Shown: positions 31,198 to 40,962, numbered from the stretch's first letter. The stretch: 64,000 nt of DNA from JALYYC01 sp963795805 (GCA_963795805.1 CAWCIV010000004.1:1-64000), one strand, 5' to 3'. The notes: generated from the letters alone by a model not told the origin. Numbers and translations are program-made.

Positions 31198-32516
31198 GCG
31201 CCACCGACCGCATCGCGCGCCGGGAGGCGCGCCGCCTGCAGAGCCGGGATCACGCCGGCGATCAGTGCCAGGGCGATCGTCCCGCCGACGCCGGCCAGGT
31301 AAAAGGCGATCGAGAAATCCTCGAGCTGCACGCCTTCGAGGCCCTGGGCAACGAGATACCCGTTCACGATCAGGCCGACGATCTCGGCGACCGTTACGCC
31401 CAGGATCGTCCCGAGTATGCCTCCGATGGCCCCGACGGACAGGGCTTCGAGCAGGAACCAGCGCAGCACGTCGCGGTCGCGCGCGCCGATCGCCTTGAGA
31501 ACGCCGATCTCCCGGCGTCGCTCGCGGACCGCGGCGAGCAGCGCATTGGCGATGCCGAGGCAGGCGATTACGAGGGCGATCGTCCCAATGCCGCCCAGCA
31601 CGATGTCGACCACATGCAGGTACTTCTGGACCGAGGCGACGAGGTGCTCGGGGGCGCTGGTCGCGTAGCCGAGCACGGTGATCTCGCCGCGCACGGCATG
31701 CACCTCATCCAGGCTGGACGCGACCACCAGGAGGCCGGTGTAGGCCGAGGTCGGGAGGGGAAGATCGCCGCCGTCACCCTGACCCTGGAGCGCCCAGGTC
31801 CTGGCCACCTCTGTTTGCTGGATCGGAACGAGAAACTGGCCGTCGCCCACGTCCTGGGCGACGACGCCAACCACGGTCGCCCTAAACCAGCGCCCGCGAT
31901 ACGGGACTGGATCCTGCGAGTTGAACTGCGGGTCGGCGAACTCGATCTCGCTGCCGAGGACGACCGCGGGCTTGTTGACATCCAGGTGCAACCGGTCGAG
32001 ATATCCCTGCGTGACCGCCACCTCGGTCAGGGAAGCCGCGGCCGGCAATCGTCCGGCGAGCATGGTGATGGGCAACTGGTGCACGCGCGAGAGGTCGGCG
32101 CCGACCATGGTCTCGAAGATTGGATCCGGGGGTTGGGTCTGGGGCACGGCCGCCAAGCCCCGCGGTGGCGGGATGGCGAGCACCCGGGTTGCGAGGATCG
32201 GGACGACGGAGGCGACGTGCGGGGCGCGCTGGATCGCATCCACCGCGTCCTGGGTCAGGTCTTTCGCCTTCCCGGTCCGCAGGTTGTCACTGGCCAACTG
32301 GGTCGGGTCGGGTGCGGCGGCGGCCACCTTGATGGCGGCGGCCGGGCCACCCTTGCTGAGCTGGCTGATCACCCGCGTATCGGCCGTTCCCGCGATGGTC
32401 CCCAGCGCCATCAACAGCCCGGTCCCGAGCGTGACCGCCAGGACGGTCAGCGACGTGCGCGCCGGCCGGCGGATAAGGCTGCGAACCGCGAGCCGAAGCG
32501 AGTCGCGCCAGCTCAT
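31194..32516 (-). CDS. ABC transporter permease, FtsX/MacB type
   Basis: 440 residues. One TM helix near residues 15-40, a large extracytoplasmic domain (about 45-270), then three TM helices (IVLGGIGTIALVIACLGIAN region and two more) with the FtsX motif RRREIGVLKAIGA. Partner of the ATPase encoded directly upstream (4-bp overlap). Lipoprotein release or peptide/lipid export are the usual roles. Confidence 0.85.
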   Translation of the reverse strand: MSWRDSLRLAVRSLIRRPARTSLTVLAVTLGTGLLMALGTIAGTADTRVISQLSKGGPAAAIKVAAAAPDPTQLASDNLRTGKAKDLTQDAVDAIQRAPHVASVVPILATRVLAIPPPRGLAAVPQTQPPDPIFETMVGADLSRVHQLPITMLAGRLPAAASLTEVAVTQGYLDRLHLDVNKPAVVLGSEIEFADPQFNSQDPVPYRGRWFRATVVGVVAQDVGDGQFLVPIQQTEVARTWALQGQGDGGDLPLPTSAYTGLLVVASSLDEVHAVRGEITVLGYATSAPEHLVASVQKYLHVVDIVLGGIGTIALVIACLGIANALLAAVRERRREIGVLKAIGARDRDVLRWFLLEALSVGAIGGILGTILGVTVAEIVGLIVNGYLVAQGLEGVQLEDFSIAFYLAGVGGTIALALIAGVIPALQAARLPARDAVGGA

Positions 32517-33244
32517 GCCGCAAGCCGCCCGGCATTGACGAGGAAGCGACGGTCCGCGCGCTCGGCGACCGCCTCGTTGTGGGTCACGACGACCAGGGTG
32601 CAGCCTTGGTCTCGATGGACACGCTGCAGCAGATCGAGCACGAGCTCCGCCGTCTGCGCATCGAGATTCCCGGTCGGTTCGTCAGCCAGGATCAGCCGGG
32701 GGTTATTGGCGAGGGCCCGCGCGATCGCCACCCGCTGGCGCTCCCCGCCACTGAGCGCGGAGGGGCGATGCCGTATCCGATCGGACAACCCGACGGAGTC
32801 GAGCAGCTCGCCGGCGCGCCGGCCACGGTGCGCCGCGTCGACCCCGGCGAGGGCGAGGGACAATTCGACGTTCTCCTTGGCGGAGAGCAGCTCGAGCAGC
32901 CCGAAGTGTTGAAAGACGAAGCCGACGGTCGTCCGGCGATAGGCGGCCAGCGCATCGCCGTCGAGGTGGGCAAGGTCGGTCTCGCCCACCAGGAGTTCGC
33001 CCCGTTGGGGGCGGTCGAGGCCGCCGACGAGCGAGAGCAGCGTGCTCTTGCCCGCGCCCGACGGGCCCATCAATGCGACGTGACCGCCGGCTGGAATCTC
33101 CAACTCGACGTCTGACAGCGCCGTGACGGCCTGCGCCCCGCGACCGTAGACATGACTGAGGCTGTGAATGCGCACGGCACACCCCGGTGGGGCTGGTCGG
33201 ACGCTGGGGACCGGGGGATTCAGGGACACGGGATCCAGGGACAC
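32513..33244 (-). CDS. ABC transporter ATP-binding protein, LolD/MacB type
   Basis: 243 residues. Walker A GPSGAGKST, Q-loop FVFQHFGLL, signature LSGGERQRVAIARAL, Walker B LILADEPTGNLD, H-loop VVVTHN. The N-terminal 25 residues before VRIHSLSHVY contain a Pro-rich stretch encoded by a short direct repeat (33219-33251) and may not be translated. Confidence 0.88.
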   Translation of the reverse strand: MSLDPVSLNPPVPSVRPAPPGCAVRIHSLSHVYGRGAQAVTALSDVELEIPAGGHVALMGPSGAGKSTLLSLVGGLDRPQRGELLVGETDLAHLDGDALAAYRRTTVGFVFQHFGLLELLSAKENVELSLALAGVDAAHRGRRAGELLDSVGLSDRIRHRPSALSGGERQRVAIARALANNPRLILADEPTGNLDAQTAELVLDLLQRVHRDQGCTLVVVTHNEAVAERADRRFLVNAGRLAA

Positions 33245-33251
33245 GGTTGGA
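33219..33251. repeat. short direct repeat
   Basis: Two 15-16-nt units GGATTCAGGGACACG and GGATCCAGGGACACG lie side by side at the start of the ABC ATPase gene. Confidence 0.5.
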
Positions 33252-33330
33252 TGCGCTGCATCAATCTAGACGAAGACCGATGGTACTGCCCAAGCCGAAT
33301 ACGGCGATGCTCGATCCTTCATCGAACTCT

Positions 33331-33336
33331 TAGAGT
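33331..33336 (+). promoter_or_regulatory. -10-like box abutting ligD-type gene
   Basis: TAGAGT ends 7 nt before the ATG at 33344, with no ribosome site, consistent with leaderless transcription. Confidence 0.4.
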
Positions 33337-33343
33337 GCAAGCC

Positions 33344-34276
33344 ATGCCGACGATAGACGGCCACCCGCTCACGATCACGCATCCAGAGAAGATCGTCTTT
33401 CCCGACGACGGGATCACCAAGGGCGAGCTCGTTGCGTACTACGAGCGGATCGCCGACCGGATGCTGCCACACGTGCGCGAGCGGCCGCTGCACATGAATC
33501 GCTTCCCGGACGGCATCGGCCGCTTCGCGATCCAGCAAAAGCGCATCCCCGAAACGTTCCCGGCGTGGATTCATCGAACCACGGTTGATCTGCACAAAGG
33601 GGGCACGATCACCCATGCGGTGATCGACAATGCCGCGACCCTGGTGTACCTCGCCAACTACAACATGGTCACGGCACATGTCTGGCTCTCACGCGTGGCA
33701 TCCCCGACGCAACCAGACCAACTGATGTTCGACCTCGACCCGGCTGATGACGACTTCAGCCTGACGCGCCGCACCGCACTCCGGGTGAAGGTGTTGCTGG
33801 AGGAGCTAGGCCTCGTCCCATTCGTCAAAGTCACCGGCTCGCGTGGTCTCCATGTCATCGCTCCGCTCGTCGTCGGACCGAGCTTCGAGGACGTGCACCT
33901 GTTTGCCGACGCCACGGCCCAGCGGCTGGCCGCCGCGGATCCGGACCACCTGACCACCGAGTTTCTCAAGCAGAAGCGGGAGGGCCGTCTCTTCCTCGAC
34001 GTCAACCGCAACGCCTACGCCCAGACCGCGGTCGCCGCCTATGCGGTCCGTGCCAAGCGTGGTGCGCCGATCGCGGTGCCGATCGCGTGGCCGGAGGTCG
34101 AGCGCGAAAGCCTGCGGCCCGACGGCCTCACGGTTCGCAATATCTGGGACTGGCTGGACACCCGTGAGGATCCCTGGGCGGTGATGGAGCAGTCCGCGCG
34201 GCCGTTGCCACCGATCCTGGAATCAAATCGTCCCGACCGTTCCGGACGCCGCAAAGGCGCCCCTCGCGCTCGCTGA
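33344..34276 (+). CDS. LigD polymerase-domain protein
   Basis: 310 residues matching the archaeo-eukaryotic-primase-type polymerase domain of LigD: GHPLTITHPEKIVFPDDGITK at the N-terminus, RFPDGIGRFAIQQKR, MFDLDPADDDF with the metal-binding Asp pair, and SRGLHVIAPL. It stands alone, without ligase or phosphoesterase domains, and no Ku gene is in the window. Expected role: nucleotide addition in non-homologous end joining. Confidence 0.88.
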   Translation: MPTIDGHPLTITHPEKIVFPDDGITKGELVAYYERIADRMLPHVRERPLHMNRFPDGIGRFAIQQKRIPETFPAWIHRTTVDLHKGGTITHAVIDNAATLVYLANYNMVTAHVWLSRVASPTQPDQLMFDLDPADDDFSLTRRTALRVKVLLEELGLVPFVKVTGSRGLHVIAPLVVGPSFEDVHLFADATAQRLAAADPDHLTTEFLKQKREGRLFLDVNRNAYAQTAVAAYAVRAKRGAPIAVPIAWPEVERESLRPDGLTVRNIWDWLDTREDPWAVMEQSARPLPPILESNRPDRSGRRKGAPRAR

Positions 34277-34281
34277 CGGCG

Positions 34282-36366
34282 ATGTCCCCGCTCCGCTGCT
34301 CGGTCATCATTCCCGCGCGTGACGAGGCGGGCGCGATCGCTGACGTCGTCCGCCGCGTCCGGGCGACGCTCGACGCCGAGGTGATCGTCGTCGACAACAA
34401 CAGCACCGACGGCACGGCGGAGATGGCGACGGCGGCGGGCGCGCGCGTCGTGGCGGAAACGGTCCGCGGCTACGGGCATGCGTGCCTTGCCGGCATCCGA
34501 GCCGCGGCTGGTCCGGACCTCATCGTCCTGCTCGACGGGGACGGCAGCATGGCGCCCGAAGAGATCCCATCGCTGCTGCAGCCGATCGCCGAGAATGCGG
34601 CTGACATCGTCTGCGGCTCGCGACGCGCCAGGGCCACGGCCGGCAGCATGCCGGCACACCAGGCCTTCGGCAACTGGCTGGCGGTGACGCTGTTGCATGT
34701 CCTGTACGGCGTCAGGCTGACGGATCTCGGGCCCTTTCGCGCGGTCCGGGCATCGACGCTCGCGTCGCTTCAGATGCCACCATCACGCTTCGCATTCCTG
34801 GCCGAGATGCTGGCGCGGGCCGCTCGCCGCGGCGCTCGAATCGTCGAGGTCGAGGTCGGCTACCAGGCTCGCATCGCCGGGCAATCGAAAGTCGGCGGAA
34901 GTCTTCGGGGAAGCCTCGAAGCGGGGGTCGAGATCATCGGCAGCCTGCTCGCCAACCGGATCGACGAGTGGCCGGCCTGGTTTGCCGGCGTGGCGGCGAG
35001 CCTGCTCTATTTCCTCCTGGCCTGGTTGCGCTACGCGAGCTTTCACAGCACGGCCTATGACCTCGGCTTCTTCGACCAGGTGGTCTGGAACGCCGCTCAC
35101 GGCCACGGCCTGACCTCCAGCTTTCTCGAATACTCATTCTTCGGCGAGCATTTCGAGCCGGCGCTCCTGCTCTTTGTGCCCCTGTACGTGATCCATGCCA
35201 CGCCGCTCTGGCTGCTGCTCGGGCAGTCGATGGCGCTGGGCCTGGCGATCGTCCCGCTGTTCGCGCTGGCGCGCGGCTGGCTCGATCGGCGGCTCGCCTG
35301 GCTTGCCGTCGTCGCCTATTTCCTGCAGCTTGGCGTCTCACGCACGGTTGCCTTCGACTTTCATACCGAGGCGCTCGGGGTGCCCTTCGTCTTCCTGGCG
35401 CTGCTTGCCCTGCGCGAAGAGCGCCGCCTTCTGTTTCTCGCCGCCGCCGCCGTCCCGCTGCTCGGCAAAGAAGATGGCGCGCTGGTCGCGATTGCCCTCG
35501 GGCTGATCGCGGCCCTGCTGTTTCACGAACGCATCGGCCTCCTGCTTTCGGCGTTCGCGCTGGGCTGGGGTGCGATCGTCCTATTAGCCATCATGCCCGC
35601 CTACCGCCATGGGCTTGCCGGCGACCTGATCGCGCGCTACGCGTATCTCGGGTCCTCGCCCGGAGAGGTGATCCTGCACACGGTGACCCGGCCCGATGTC
35701 GTCGTCGGCCACCTCGTGACCGGTGGCGCGCTGCCGGCGCTGGCAATCGCCCTGCTCGGTCTCGGGCTGCTGCCATTGCTTCGGCCCTGGCTGCTGCTGA
35801 TCGCGCTGATCCCGCTGGTGCCCGCGCTGTTGTCCGCTGATCCGGATCAGTCGGGCCTCGCCCTCCACTACGGCATCACGGCTGTGCCGTTACTGGTCAC
35901 GACGGCGGTGCTCGGACTGCGACAGGTCGCGGTAAAACCGGTCCCTCGGATCGTCGGCACGGTCGCGCTCGCCGCGGGTGCGCTCCTGGTCTTTCTCGTT
36001 GCGTCGCCCTTACCCCAAATGGTGCTCACCGATGTGCCAGACCTGGCGGGCAATGCCGGCACCGGCCGCGCATTGCGAGCGATCCCGGCGGCGGCGTCGG
36101 TCGCGGCCGCCACCTCGCTGGTCCCCCACCTCTCGGAGCGCCCGGTCATCGATGAGTTTCCCTGCGGGGTCGCTCATGCCTCCTGGATCGCGGTGGACAA
36201 AGGAAGGCTGCCAAGCTCGCAGAGCCAGGCCTACGGGTACGGCGCCACCGTCGCTTCGCTGCCTCGGCTCGGTTACCGTCCGGTGGCGGCCAGCGGCACG
36301 GTCACCGTCTGGCACTCATCGGGCGCCGCCGCCCAGGGGCCGGCATCATGCTTTCCATCGAGGTAG
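34282..36366 (+). CDS. GT2 glycosyltransferase fused to DUF2079 membrane protein
   Basis: 694 residues. Residues 1-215 are a family-2 glycosyltransferase like dolichyl/undecaprenyl-phosphate sugar transferases: CSVIIPARDEAGAIADVV, VVDNNSTDGTAE and LLDGDGSM (DxD-like). From about residue 235 a DUF2079 membrane domain begins, with YDLGFFDQVVWN and roughly ten TM helices. The join is in frame with no gap. The transferase probably charges a lipid carrier that the membrane domain uses. It overlaps a convergent hypothetical gene by 94 bp. Confidence 0.8.
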   Translation: MSPLRCSVIIPARDEAGAIADVVRRVRATLDAEVIVVDNNSTDGTAEMATAAGARVVAETVRGYGHACLAGIRAAAGPDLIVLLDGDGSMAPEEIPSLLQPIAENAADIVCGSRRARATAGSMPAHQAFGNWLAVTLLHVLYGVRLTDLGPFRAVRASTLASLQMPPSRFAFLAEMLARAARRGARIVEVEVGYQARIAGQSKVGGSLRGSLEAGVEIIGSLLANRIDEWPAWFAGVAASLLYFLLAWLRYASFHSTAYDLGFFDQVVWNAAHGHGLTSSFLEYSFFGEHFEPALLLFVPLYVIHATPLWLLLGQSMALGLAIVPLFALARGWLDRRLAWLAVVAYFLQLGVSRTVAFDFHTEALGVPFVFLALLALREERRLLFLAAAAVPLLGKEDGALVAIALGLIAALLFHERIGLLLSAFALGWGAIVLLAIMPAYRHGLAGDLIARYAYLGSSPGEVILHTVTRPDVVVGHLVTGGALPALAIALLGLGLLPLLRPWLLLIALIPLVPALLSADPDQSGLALHYGITAVPLLVTTAVLGLRQVAVKPVPRIVGTVALAAGALLVFLVASPLPQMVLTDVPDLAGNAGTGRALRAIPAAASVAAATSLVPHLSERPVIDEFPCGVAHASWIAVDKGRLPSSQSQAYGYGATVASLPRLGYRPVAASGTVTVWHSSGAAAQGPASCFPSR

Positions 36367-36914
36367 CTGCCCCATCGGTCCAGCAGGCGAACGGGATGCG
36401 AGGTCATCCTCGTGAGTGGCGGCTGCGGCGATAGCGACAGCACCACGATGCTGCGCCGACCGACCGGCAGGGTGTGGGCAATCGCCCTGACGGTGCCGGG
36501 CGGATCGTCCCCCATGCCGGTCAGGCGAACGTCCGGATAGCGCCAGGAAGCTGGGTGCGAGGTGGCATTCACCCCGGCCATGTAGCGGCTTTGGATGCGG
36601 TCAACGGCGGCGGCGAGCTGCGCGGGCCGCTCGAATCGCGCCCCGATGCGGCGCTGGTCGCTGCGCTCGATGTGGCCGTCCTCCCGCCGCACATTGCCGT
36701 ACACCGGACGGACCGTCAGCGCCGCCCCCAGGATGGACAGATCACCGAGGACGGCCCGGATGTTGCGCCGGCTCATTTCGTCGCCCGCGTACATCCCATA
36801 GGTGAGGGTGGGCGAGGATGCTTCGAGATACAGGGGCGGCGGTTCGATCGTGTACCCCGTGATCACGCCCTCCCGGGCCAGCTGATCAAAGGTCGCGACG
36901 GTCTCGCCGATCAT
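36273..36914 (-). CDS. hypothetical protein
   Basis: 213 residues, not recognised. Mostly soluble, with a central segment SRYMAGVNATSHPASWRYPD and a C-terminal part rich in Pro and Arg. No signal peptide. Its ATG overlaps the stop of the epimerase gene upstream (ATGA), which supports expression. Its last 94 bp are antisense to the end of the GT2-DUF2079 gene. Confidence 0.5.
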   Translation of the reverse strand: MIGETVATFDQLAREGVITGYTIEPPPLYLEASSPTLTYGMYAGDEMSRRNIRAVLGDLSILGAALTVRPVYGNVRREDGHIERSDQRRIGARFERPAQLAAAVDRIQSRYMAGVNATSHPASWRYPDVRLTGMGDDPPGTVRAIAHTLPVGRRSIVVLSLSPQPPLTRMTSHPVRLLDRWGSYLDGKHDAGPWAAAPDECQTVTVPLAATGR

Positions 36915-38044
36915 GCCGAGGCCTGAACGGGATGCAGGATCCGACGTTCGCGGAGGATCCCTTCGGCAGCGCCGAAATATTCGCGGACGCTTCCCTGGGT
37001 CCTCACCCAGCGCAGGTACCGGTCGATGCCCTCGTTAAGGTCTGTTTGCGGTTCGAACCCGGCCGATCGCGCCCTCCCGATATTCGAGATGAGATGTCGC
37101 ATCTCTCCCGGACGGAACTCGCCGCGCCGGACGGGCTCGAGCGGGACATCGAGCGCGCCGGCCAGCAAGCTTGCCAGCCGCTCGATCGAGGTGGCCCGGC
37201 CGCTGCCGATATTGACCGCCTGTCCGTCCATCGCGTCGGTCATCACCGCCAGCAGGTTGGCCGCGGCGACGTCCTTGACGTAGACGAAGTCGCGGGTCTG
37301 GGCGCCGTCCTCGTAGAGGACGGGTGGCAGCCCATTCAGCAGGCGCGTCGCAAAGATCGCGATCACGCCGGTGTAGGGATTGAAAATCGACTGGCGCGGC
37401 CCGTAGGTACACGAGTAGCGGAGCGCAACCGTCGGAACGCCGGTCTGCCGTCCCCAGGCCAGCGCCAGCCGCTCCTGGTCAAGCTTGGTGATGGCATAGA
37501 CGGTCTCGCCGCCGGTCGGCGCATTTTCCGGCGTCGGCTTGGCAATCATCGGCCGGCCGCAGGCCGGACAGTGGACCGAGAAATCCCCGGCGGCGAGCCG
37601 ATGCTGCAGCCGCGATGGCGGAAACATCAACCCATGCACGGCGCACCAGCCCGCGCCTTCCCGGTACACCGCCTGTGACGAAGCAACGACCACCTTCCGG
37701 ACCGGCAGACGCTGATCGCGAATGACTTCCAGCAGCCTGGCGGTGCCAAGGCTGTTGACGTCGACGTACTTCGCGATCTCTGGCATGTAGCCGCCGTAGG
37801 CTGCCTCGTGAAAGACGACGTCGATGTCGTCGAGCGCCTGGCGGACGACGCCCGCATCACGGATATCGCCGTGGACGAAGGTGGCTTCCGCGGGGATCCA
37901 GGGGGGCTTTCCGTTGCGATGGGTCTGCGGCTCCAGGTTATCGAGGATCCGAACCGACCATCCCTCGCGGAGGAGCAGGTCGGCAAGGTGCGACCCGATC
38001 AGGCCGGCCCCGCCGGTGACGAGGGCGCGCTTGCGGGTGGTCAT
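36911..38044 (-). CDS. NAD-dependent nucleotide-sugar epimerase/dehydratase
   Basis: 377 residues of the extended SDR family. GGAGLIGSHLADLLL binds NAD; catalytic YAITK and VVVASSQAVY. An insertion contains CAVHG and HCPACGRPM, a possible Cys/His metal site, as in some dTDP-rhamnose 4-epimerase-like enzymes. Substrate not certain. Starts with a 4-bp overlap with the oxidoreductase gene upstream. Confidence 0.8.
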   Translation of the reverse strand: MTTRKRALVTGGAGLIGSHLADLLLREGWSVRILDNLEPQTHRNGKPPWIPAEATFVHGDIRDAGVVRQALDDIDVVFHEAAYGGYMPEIAKYVDVNSLGTARLLEVIRDQRLPVRKVVVASSQAVYREGAGWCAVHGLMFPPSRLQHRLAAGDFSVHCPACGRPMIAKPTPENAPTGGETVYAITKLDQERLALAWGRQTGVPTVALRYSCTYGPRQSIFNPYTGVIAIFATRLLNGLPPVLYEDGAQTRDFVYVKDVAAANLLAVMTDAMDGQAVNIGSGRATSIERLASLLAGALDVPLEPVRRGEFRPGEMRHLISNIGRARSAGFEPQTDLNEGIDRYLRWVRTQGSVREYFGAAEGILRERRILHPVQASA

Positions 38045-39579
38045 GCGACGATCCGCACCTTCACGTTGTGGAGTCCGGTGGCGCCCGCCGGGGCCGTCCC
38101 CTGGCGCTGCGTCGCCTGGAGCTCGCCGCCTCCGTCAGTGGCTCGCACCATCAGGAGGTACTCGCCCGGTCCGGCTGGCCGCCAGTCCTCATGCCACATG
38201 ACCCAGGCCACCTTCGAGGGCGCGTAGTCGATGCTGACGGGGCCCCACGACTGTCCGCCATCGGCGCTCAACTCGACCGAGGTGATGCCGCGAATGCCGG
38301 CAAAGGCCACGCCGGTGACGCGAACCGTGGCCGTCTGCGAAAGACTGACCGGGGCTCCTTTCGGAAAATCGATCCGGGACATCGTGTGGACGAGGTCGGG
38401 GTTCCACCCCTGCGATTCGTAGTACCCCTTTTCCGTGTGGTCGACGAGGCTGACGCGGGTCAGCCATTTGACGTTCATCTCGCCATAGCTGGAGGGCACG
38501 ATGATCCGGGCCGGCGCGCCATGTCGCTGCCGGAGCGGCTCGCCATTCATCTCATAGACCACCAGCGTCGAGGGTTCCATCGCCTTCTCGTTGGGCATGG
38601 TGTGCGTGAAGCCGTCCGCCGCATGCAGGACGATCTGCTGAACGCCAGTCTTCGGACGGCTCGCCTGCAACAGGTCGGAGAGGCGAACGCCCTTCCAACG
38701 AGCATTGCTCAGCAGGTGATAGCCCACGCCGTTGCTGATGCATTCCATGCTTGACTCCTGGGTGACCGAGGGCAGCGCCGTCAGCGCCTGGTAGTCGTAG
38801 GTCTCCGGCCGTTCCACCAGGCCACTGACCTCCAGCCGCCAGCTCGCCTGGTCAACGTAGGGGTCGATCAGGTTCTTGGTCACGACGTAGAACTTGTCGG
38901 TCGGCGTGACAGGATCGAGGGGTGCCTGGGTCTGGGTTCCGTCGTAGACGAAGGCCCCGCGATTGAAGAGCTTGCCGATCAGCCCGCCGGAGGCGGCCAC
39001 CAGCACCAGGAGAGTCGAGCCGCCCAGCACGAAGCGGCGGCGGCTGACCTCGACCGACGACGTCGGTTGTGTCGCTGCCTCCGCGCTCAATGCCGCATCG
39101 CTGACCCCCAGAACGAGGGCAAAGACGACGAGCCCGATCAGGAGGCCGAGCGCGGTCGTCAGCTTGGCCAGACCAGAGGGAAGACCAAGATAGTTCGACT
39201 CCAGCACCGGGAAGAGCACGGCAAGCAGCGCAATCCAGACCACTGCCACGCCCGCGGCGAGCATGACGACTCGGTTGCGCCCACGTCCCGCCACGGCGGC
39301 GTAGACGGCTCCGGCGACCATCCCGACCACGACCTGTCCCAGGAATGACGAGAAGTAGGCGATCTCCTTGGAGATCATCGTCCCGCCGAAAATGCCGATG
39401 ACCTTGAGGAAGGTGAACACGGGGAGCAGCGGGAGGAAGCGGTCCGCCCCGAGCTCGCCGATCAGTGGCGCGCCGGCCAGGTATCGGAGGAGCAGCCAGG
39501 TAAGGATCATCACGAGACCGGCGAAGGCGCCTGCAAGGGCGCCCCGGATGACCGGAGTTTGCCGGCTCATCACGTTCAA
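38041..39579 (-). CDS. membrane-anchored molybdopterin oxidoreductase (sulfite-oxidase family)
   Basis: 512 residues. The N-terminal 180 residues hold about four TM helices. A further hydrophobic segment after SRRRFVLGGSTLL resembles a Tat-type signal anchor. The Moco domain has the molybdenum-ligating Cys in SSMECISNGVGYHLL, then PSSYGEMNVKWL and a C-terminal Ig-like dimerisation domain. Close to the YedY/SoxC-like group; substrate unknown. Confidence 0.85.
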   Translation of the reverse strand: MNVMSRQTPVIRGALAGAFAGLVMILTWLLLRYLAGAPLIGELGADRFLPLLPVFTFLKVIGIFGGTMISKEIAYFSSFLGQVVVGMVAGAVYAAVAGRGRNRVVMLAAGVAVVWIALLAVLFPVLESNYLGLPSGLAKLTTALGLLIGLVVFALVLGVSDAALSAEAATQPTSSVEVSRRRFVLGGSTLLVLVAASGGLIGKLFNRGAFVYDGTQTQAPLDPVTPTDKFYVVTKNLIDPYVDQASWRLEVSGLVERPETYDYQALTALPSVTQESSMECISNGVGYHLLSNARWKGVRLSDLLQASRPKTGVQQIVLHAADGFTHTMPNEKAMEPSTLVVYEMNGEPLRQRHGAPARIIVPSSYGEMNVKWLTRVSLVDHTEKGYYESQGWNPDLVHTMSRIDFPKGAPVSLSQTATVRVTGVAFAGIRGITSVELSADGGQSWGPVSIDYAPSKVAWVMWHEDWRPAGPGEYLLMVRATDGGGELQATQRQGTAPAGATGLHNVKVRIVA

Positions 39580-40208
39580 GCGGCCACGCGCCCCTGCAGC
39601 CGCAGGGCCTGCCGCGTGTGTAGAAGATCGTCACGAACGCGGGCGATCGCGGTCAGGTGCTCGAGGTCATTGGCGACGTCGACGTCGAAGAGCGGGTCGA
39701 CAAAGGCGACCGACAGACGTAAGCCTTCCGCACGTGAGACCACGTCGTTCAGGGCGGTCGAGCTGGTCATCTCAACGCCGTGGAAGACGTCGTGCCAGCC
39801 GCGCATCCCGATCAGGTAGTACCCGCCGTCCTCGACCGGGCCGAGCACCAGATCGTCGTGTTCCAGCGCGCTGAACGCCTCGTGAATGACGGCCAGATCG
39901 ATCTGCGGCGAATCCGACGCGATCAGAACGACACGTTCCTCACCGCGCCCGGCGGCTTCCTCGAAGAGCCGCGCCTGGCGAGCGTTCCAGTCGCCGTCGC
40001 CCTGTTCGCGATGCGGCCGGTCGGCCCAGGCACCGGGCGTGACGTACCAGCACACCGGGAAGGAGGCACGCCCGAGCTTGGCCTCCAGATCTAAAAGGAA
40101 GGCGGCGTACAGAGCGGAAGCCGCCTCGTGACCGATGACCGCGCCCAGGCGGGTCTTGACCTGGCCCGGGCGGGGGCATCGGGCGGCGACGTAGCAAATC
40201 TTGTTCAT
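39576..40208 (-). CDS. DUF2064/TIGR04282 glycosyltransferase-like protein
   Basis: 210 residues. It starts MNKICYVAARCPRPGQVKTRL, like MobA/CofC nucleotidyl transferases, with IASDSPQIDLAVIHEAF and LGPVEDGGYYLIGM. ATG at 40208 fits the family. It overlaps the next gene by 4 bp. The role in sugar or cofactor transfer is unproven. Confidence 0.8.
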   Translation of the reverse strand: MNKICYVAARCPRPGQVKTRLGAVIGHEAASALYAAFLLDLEAKLGRASFPVCWYVTPGAWADRPHREQGDGDWNARQARLFEEAAGRGEERVVLIASDSPQIDLAVIHEAFSALEHDDLVLGPVEDGGYYLIGMRGWHDVFHGVEMTSSTALNDVVSRAEGLRLSVAFVDPLFDVDVANDLEHLTAIARVRDDLLHTRQALRLQGRVAA

Positions 40209-40225
40209 GTGTTCCCCGCAGAAGT

Positions 40226-40257
40226 CAACTGGCCGCCCCATTTGGAGCGGCCAGTTG
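40226..40257 (-). terminator. strong hairpin between lipoprotein and transferase genes
   Basis: CAACTGGCCGC and GCGGCCAGTTG form a perfect 11-bp stem around a 10-nt loop. No U-tract follows on either strand, so this may be a processing or attenuating element. Confidence 0.6.
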
Positions 40258-40271
40258 GATGCGACGATTCG

Positions 40272-40898
40272 TTAGGCGGCGACGATGTGAACGGTGCCGA
40301 GCGGAATCCCGCGCTTGAAGAGCGAAACACCGAAGGTCTGATTGAGCGCGTCCGCGGCCGCCTGGCTCAGCTTGGCCACGGTGCCGTCGAGCGTGACGTG
40401 ACCGGCGCTGTCCTTCCCGACCATGACCTTGCTGCCATCGAGCTCGAGCAACATGACCTGGCTACCGCCGACGGTCGCGGTCAGGGTCGAGGCGCCCGGG
40501 TCGACGACGAAGTCGGTCGCGGTCAGGGACTTGCCACCACCGGAGAAGGTCAGGCCGCCGCTGTGCTTGACCGTGCCGCGAATGAACGGGGTGTCGTTCT
40601 GCGGGTAGATGTCGACGTTACCACCGGTGATCGGGAAGGTCACTTTGACCATGCCGCCCGAGGCGTCCGCGGTCGCGGGCGAGACCGGTGCGACGGAAAC
40701 GCTGTTCTTCTGGAGGACGGACGCCGTGCTCGGATCAACCGTGACCGTCGTGCCGACGCCGGTCAGCGACTTGATGCTCGCGGAGGGCGTCGCACTCGCG
40801 CTTGCCGCCGTGTTCCCCGAGTCTGTCGCCGTCGCCGTCCCGCACGCCGCGAGCAGGAACGCCGCACCGCCTGCTGCCGCTAATACTCGTAAGTTCAT
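40272..40898 (-). CDS. putative lipoprotein
   Basis: 208 residues. Signal with lipobox LLAACG, then a Ser/Ala/Thr-rich linker and a beta-rich domain (SVSVAPVSPATADASGG, FPITGGNVDIYPQND). No family named with confidence. AAGGAGG precedes the ATG. A strong hairpin lies shortly after the stop. Confidence 0.65.
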   Translation of the reverse strand: MNLRVLAAAGGAAFLLAACGTATATDSGNTAASASATPSASIKSLTGVGTTVTVDPSTASVLQKNSVSVAPVSPATADASGGMVKVTFPITGGNVDIYPQNDTPFIRGTVKHSGGLTFSGGGKSLTATDFVVDPGASTLTATVGGSQVMLLELDGSKVMVGKDSAGHVTLDGTVAKLSQAAADALNQTFGVSLFKRGIPLGTVHIVAA

Positions 40899-40962
40899 GA
40901 ATGATGCCTCCTTAAGGCTTGTTGGGATACGTGATACTCATCCCTACGCAGATCTTCCCGAT

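Noticed and set aside
30996..32912. 638-codon plus-strand open frame
   Set aside because: Antisense to the SGNH and ABC transporter genes; no recognisable motif.
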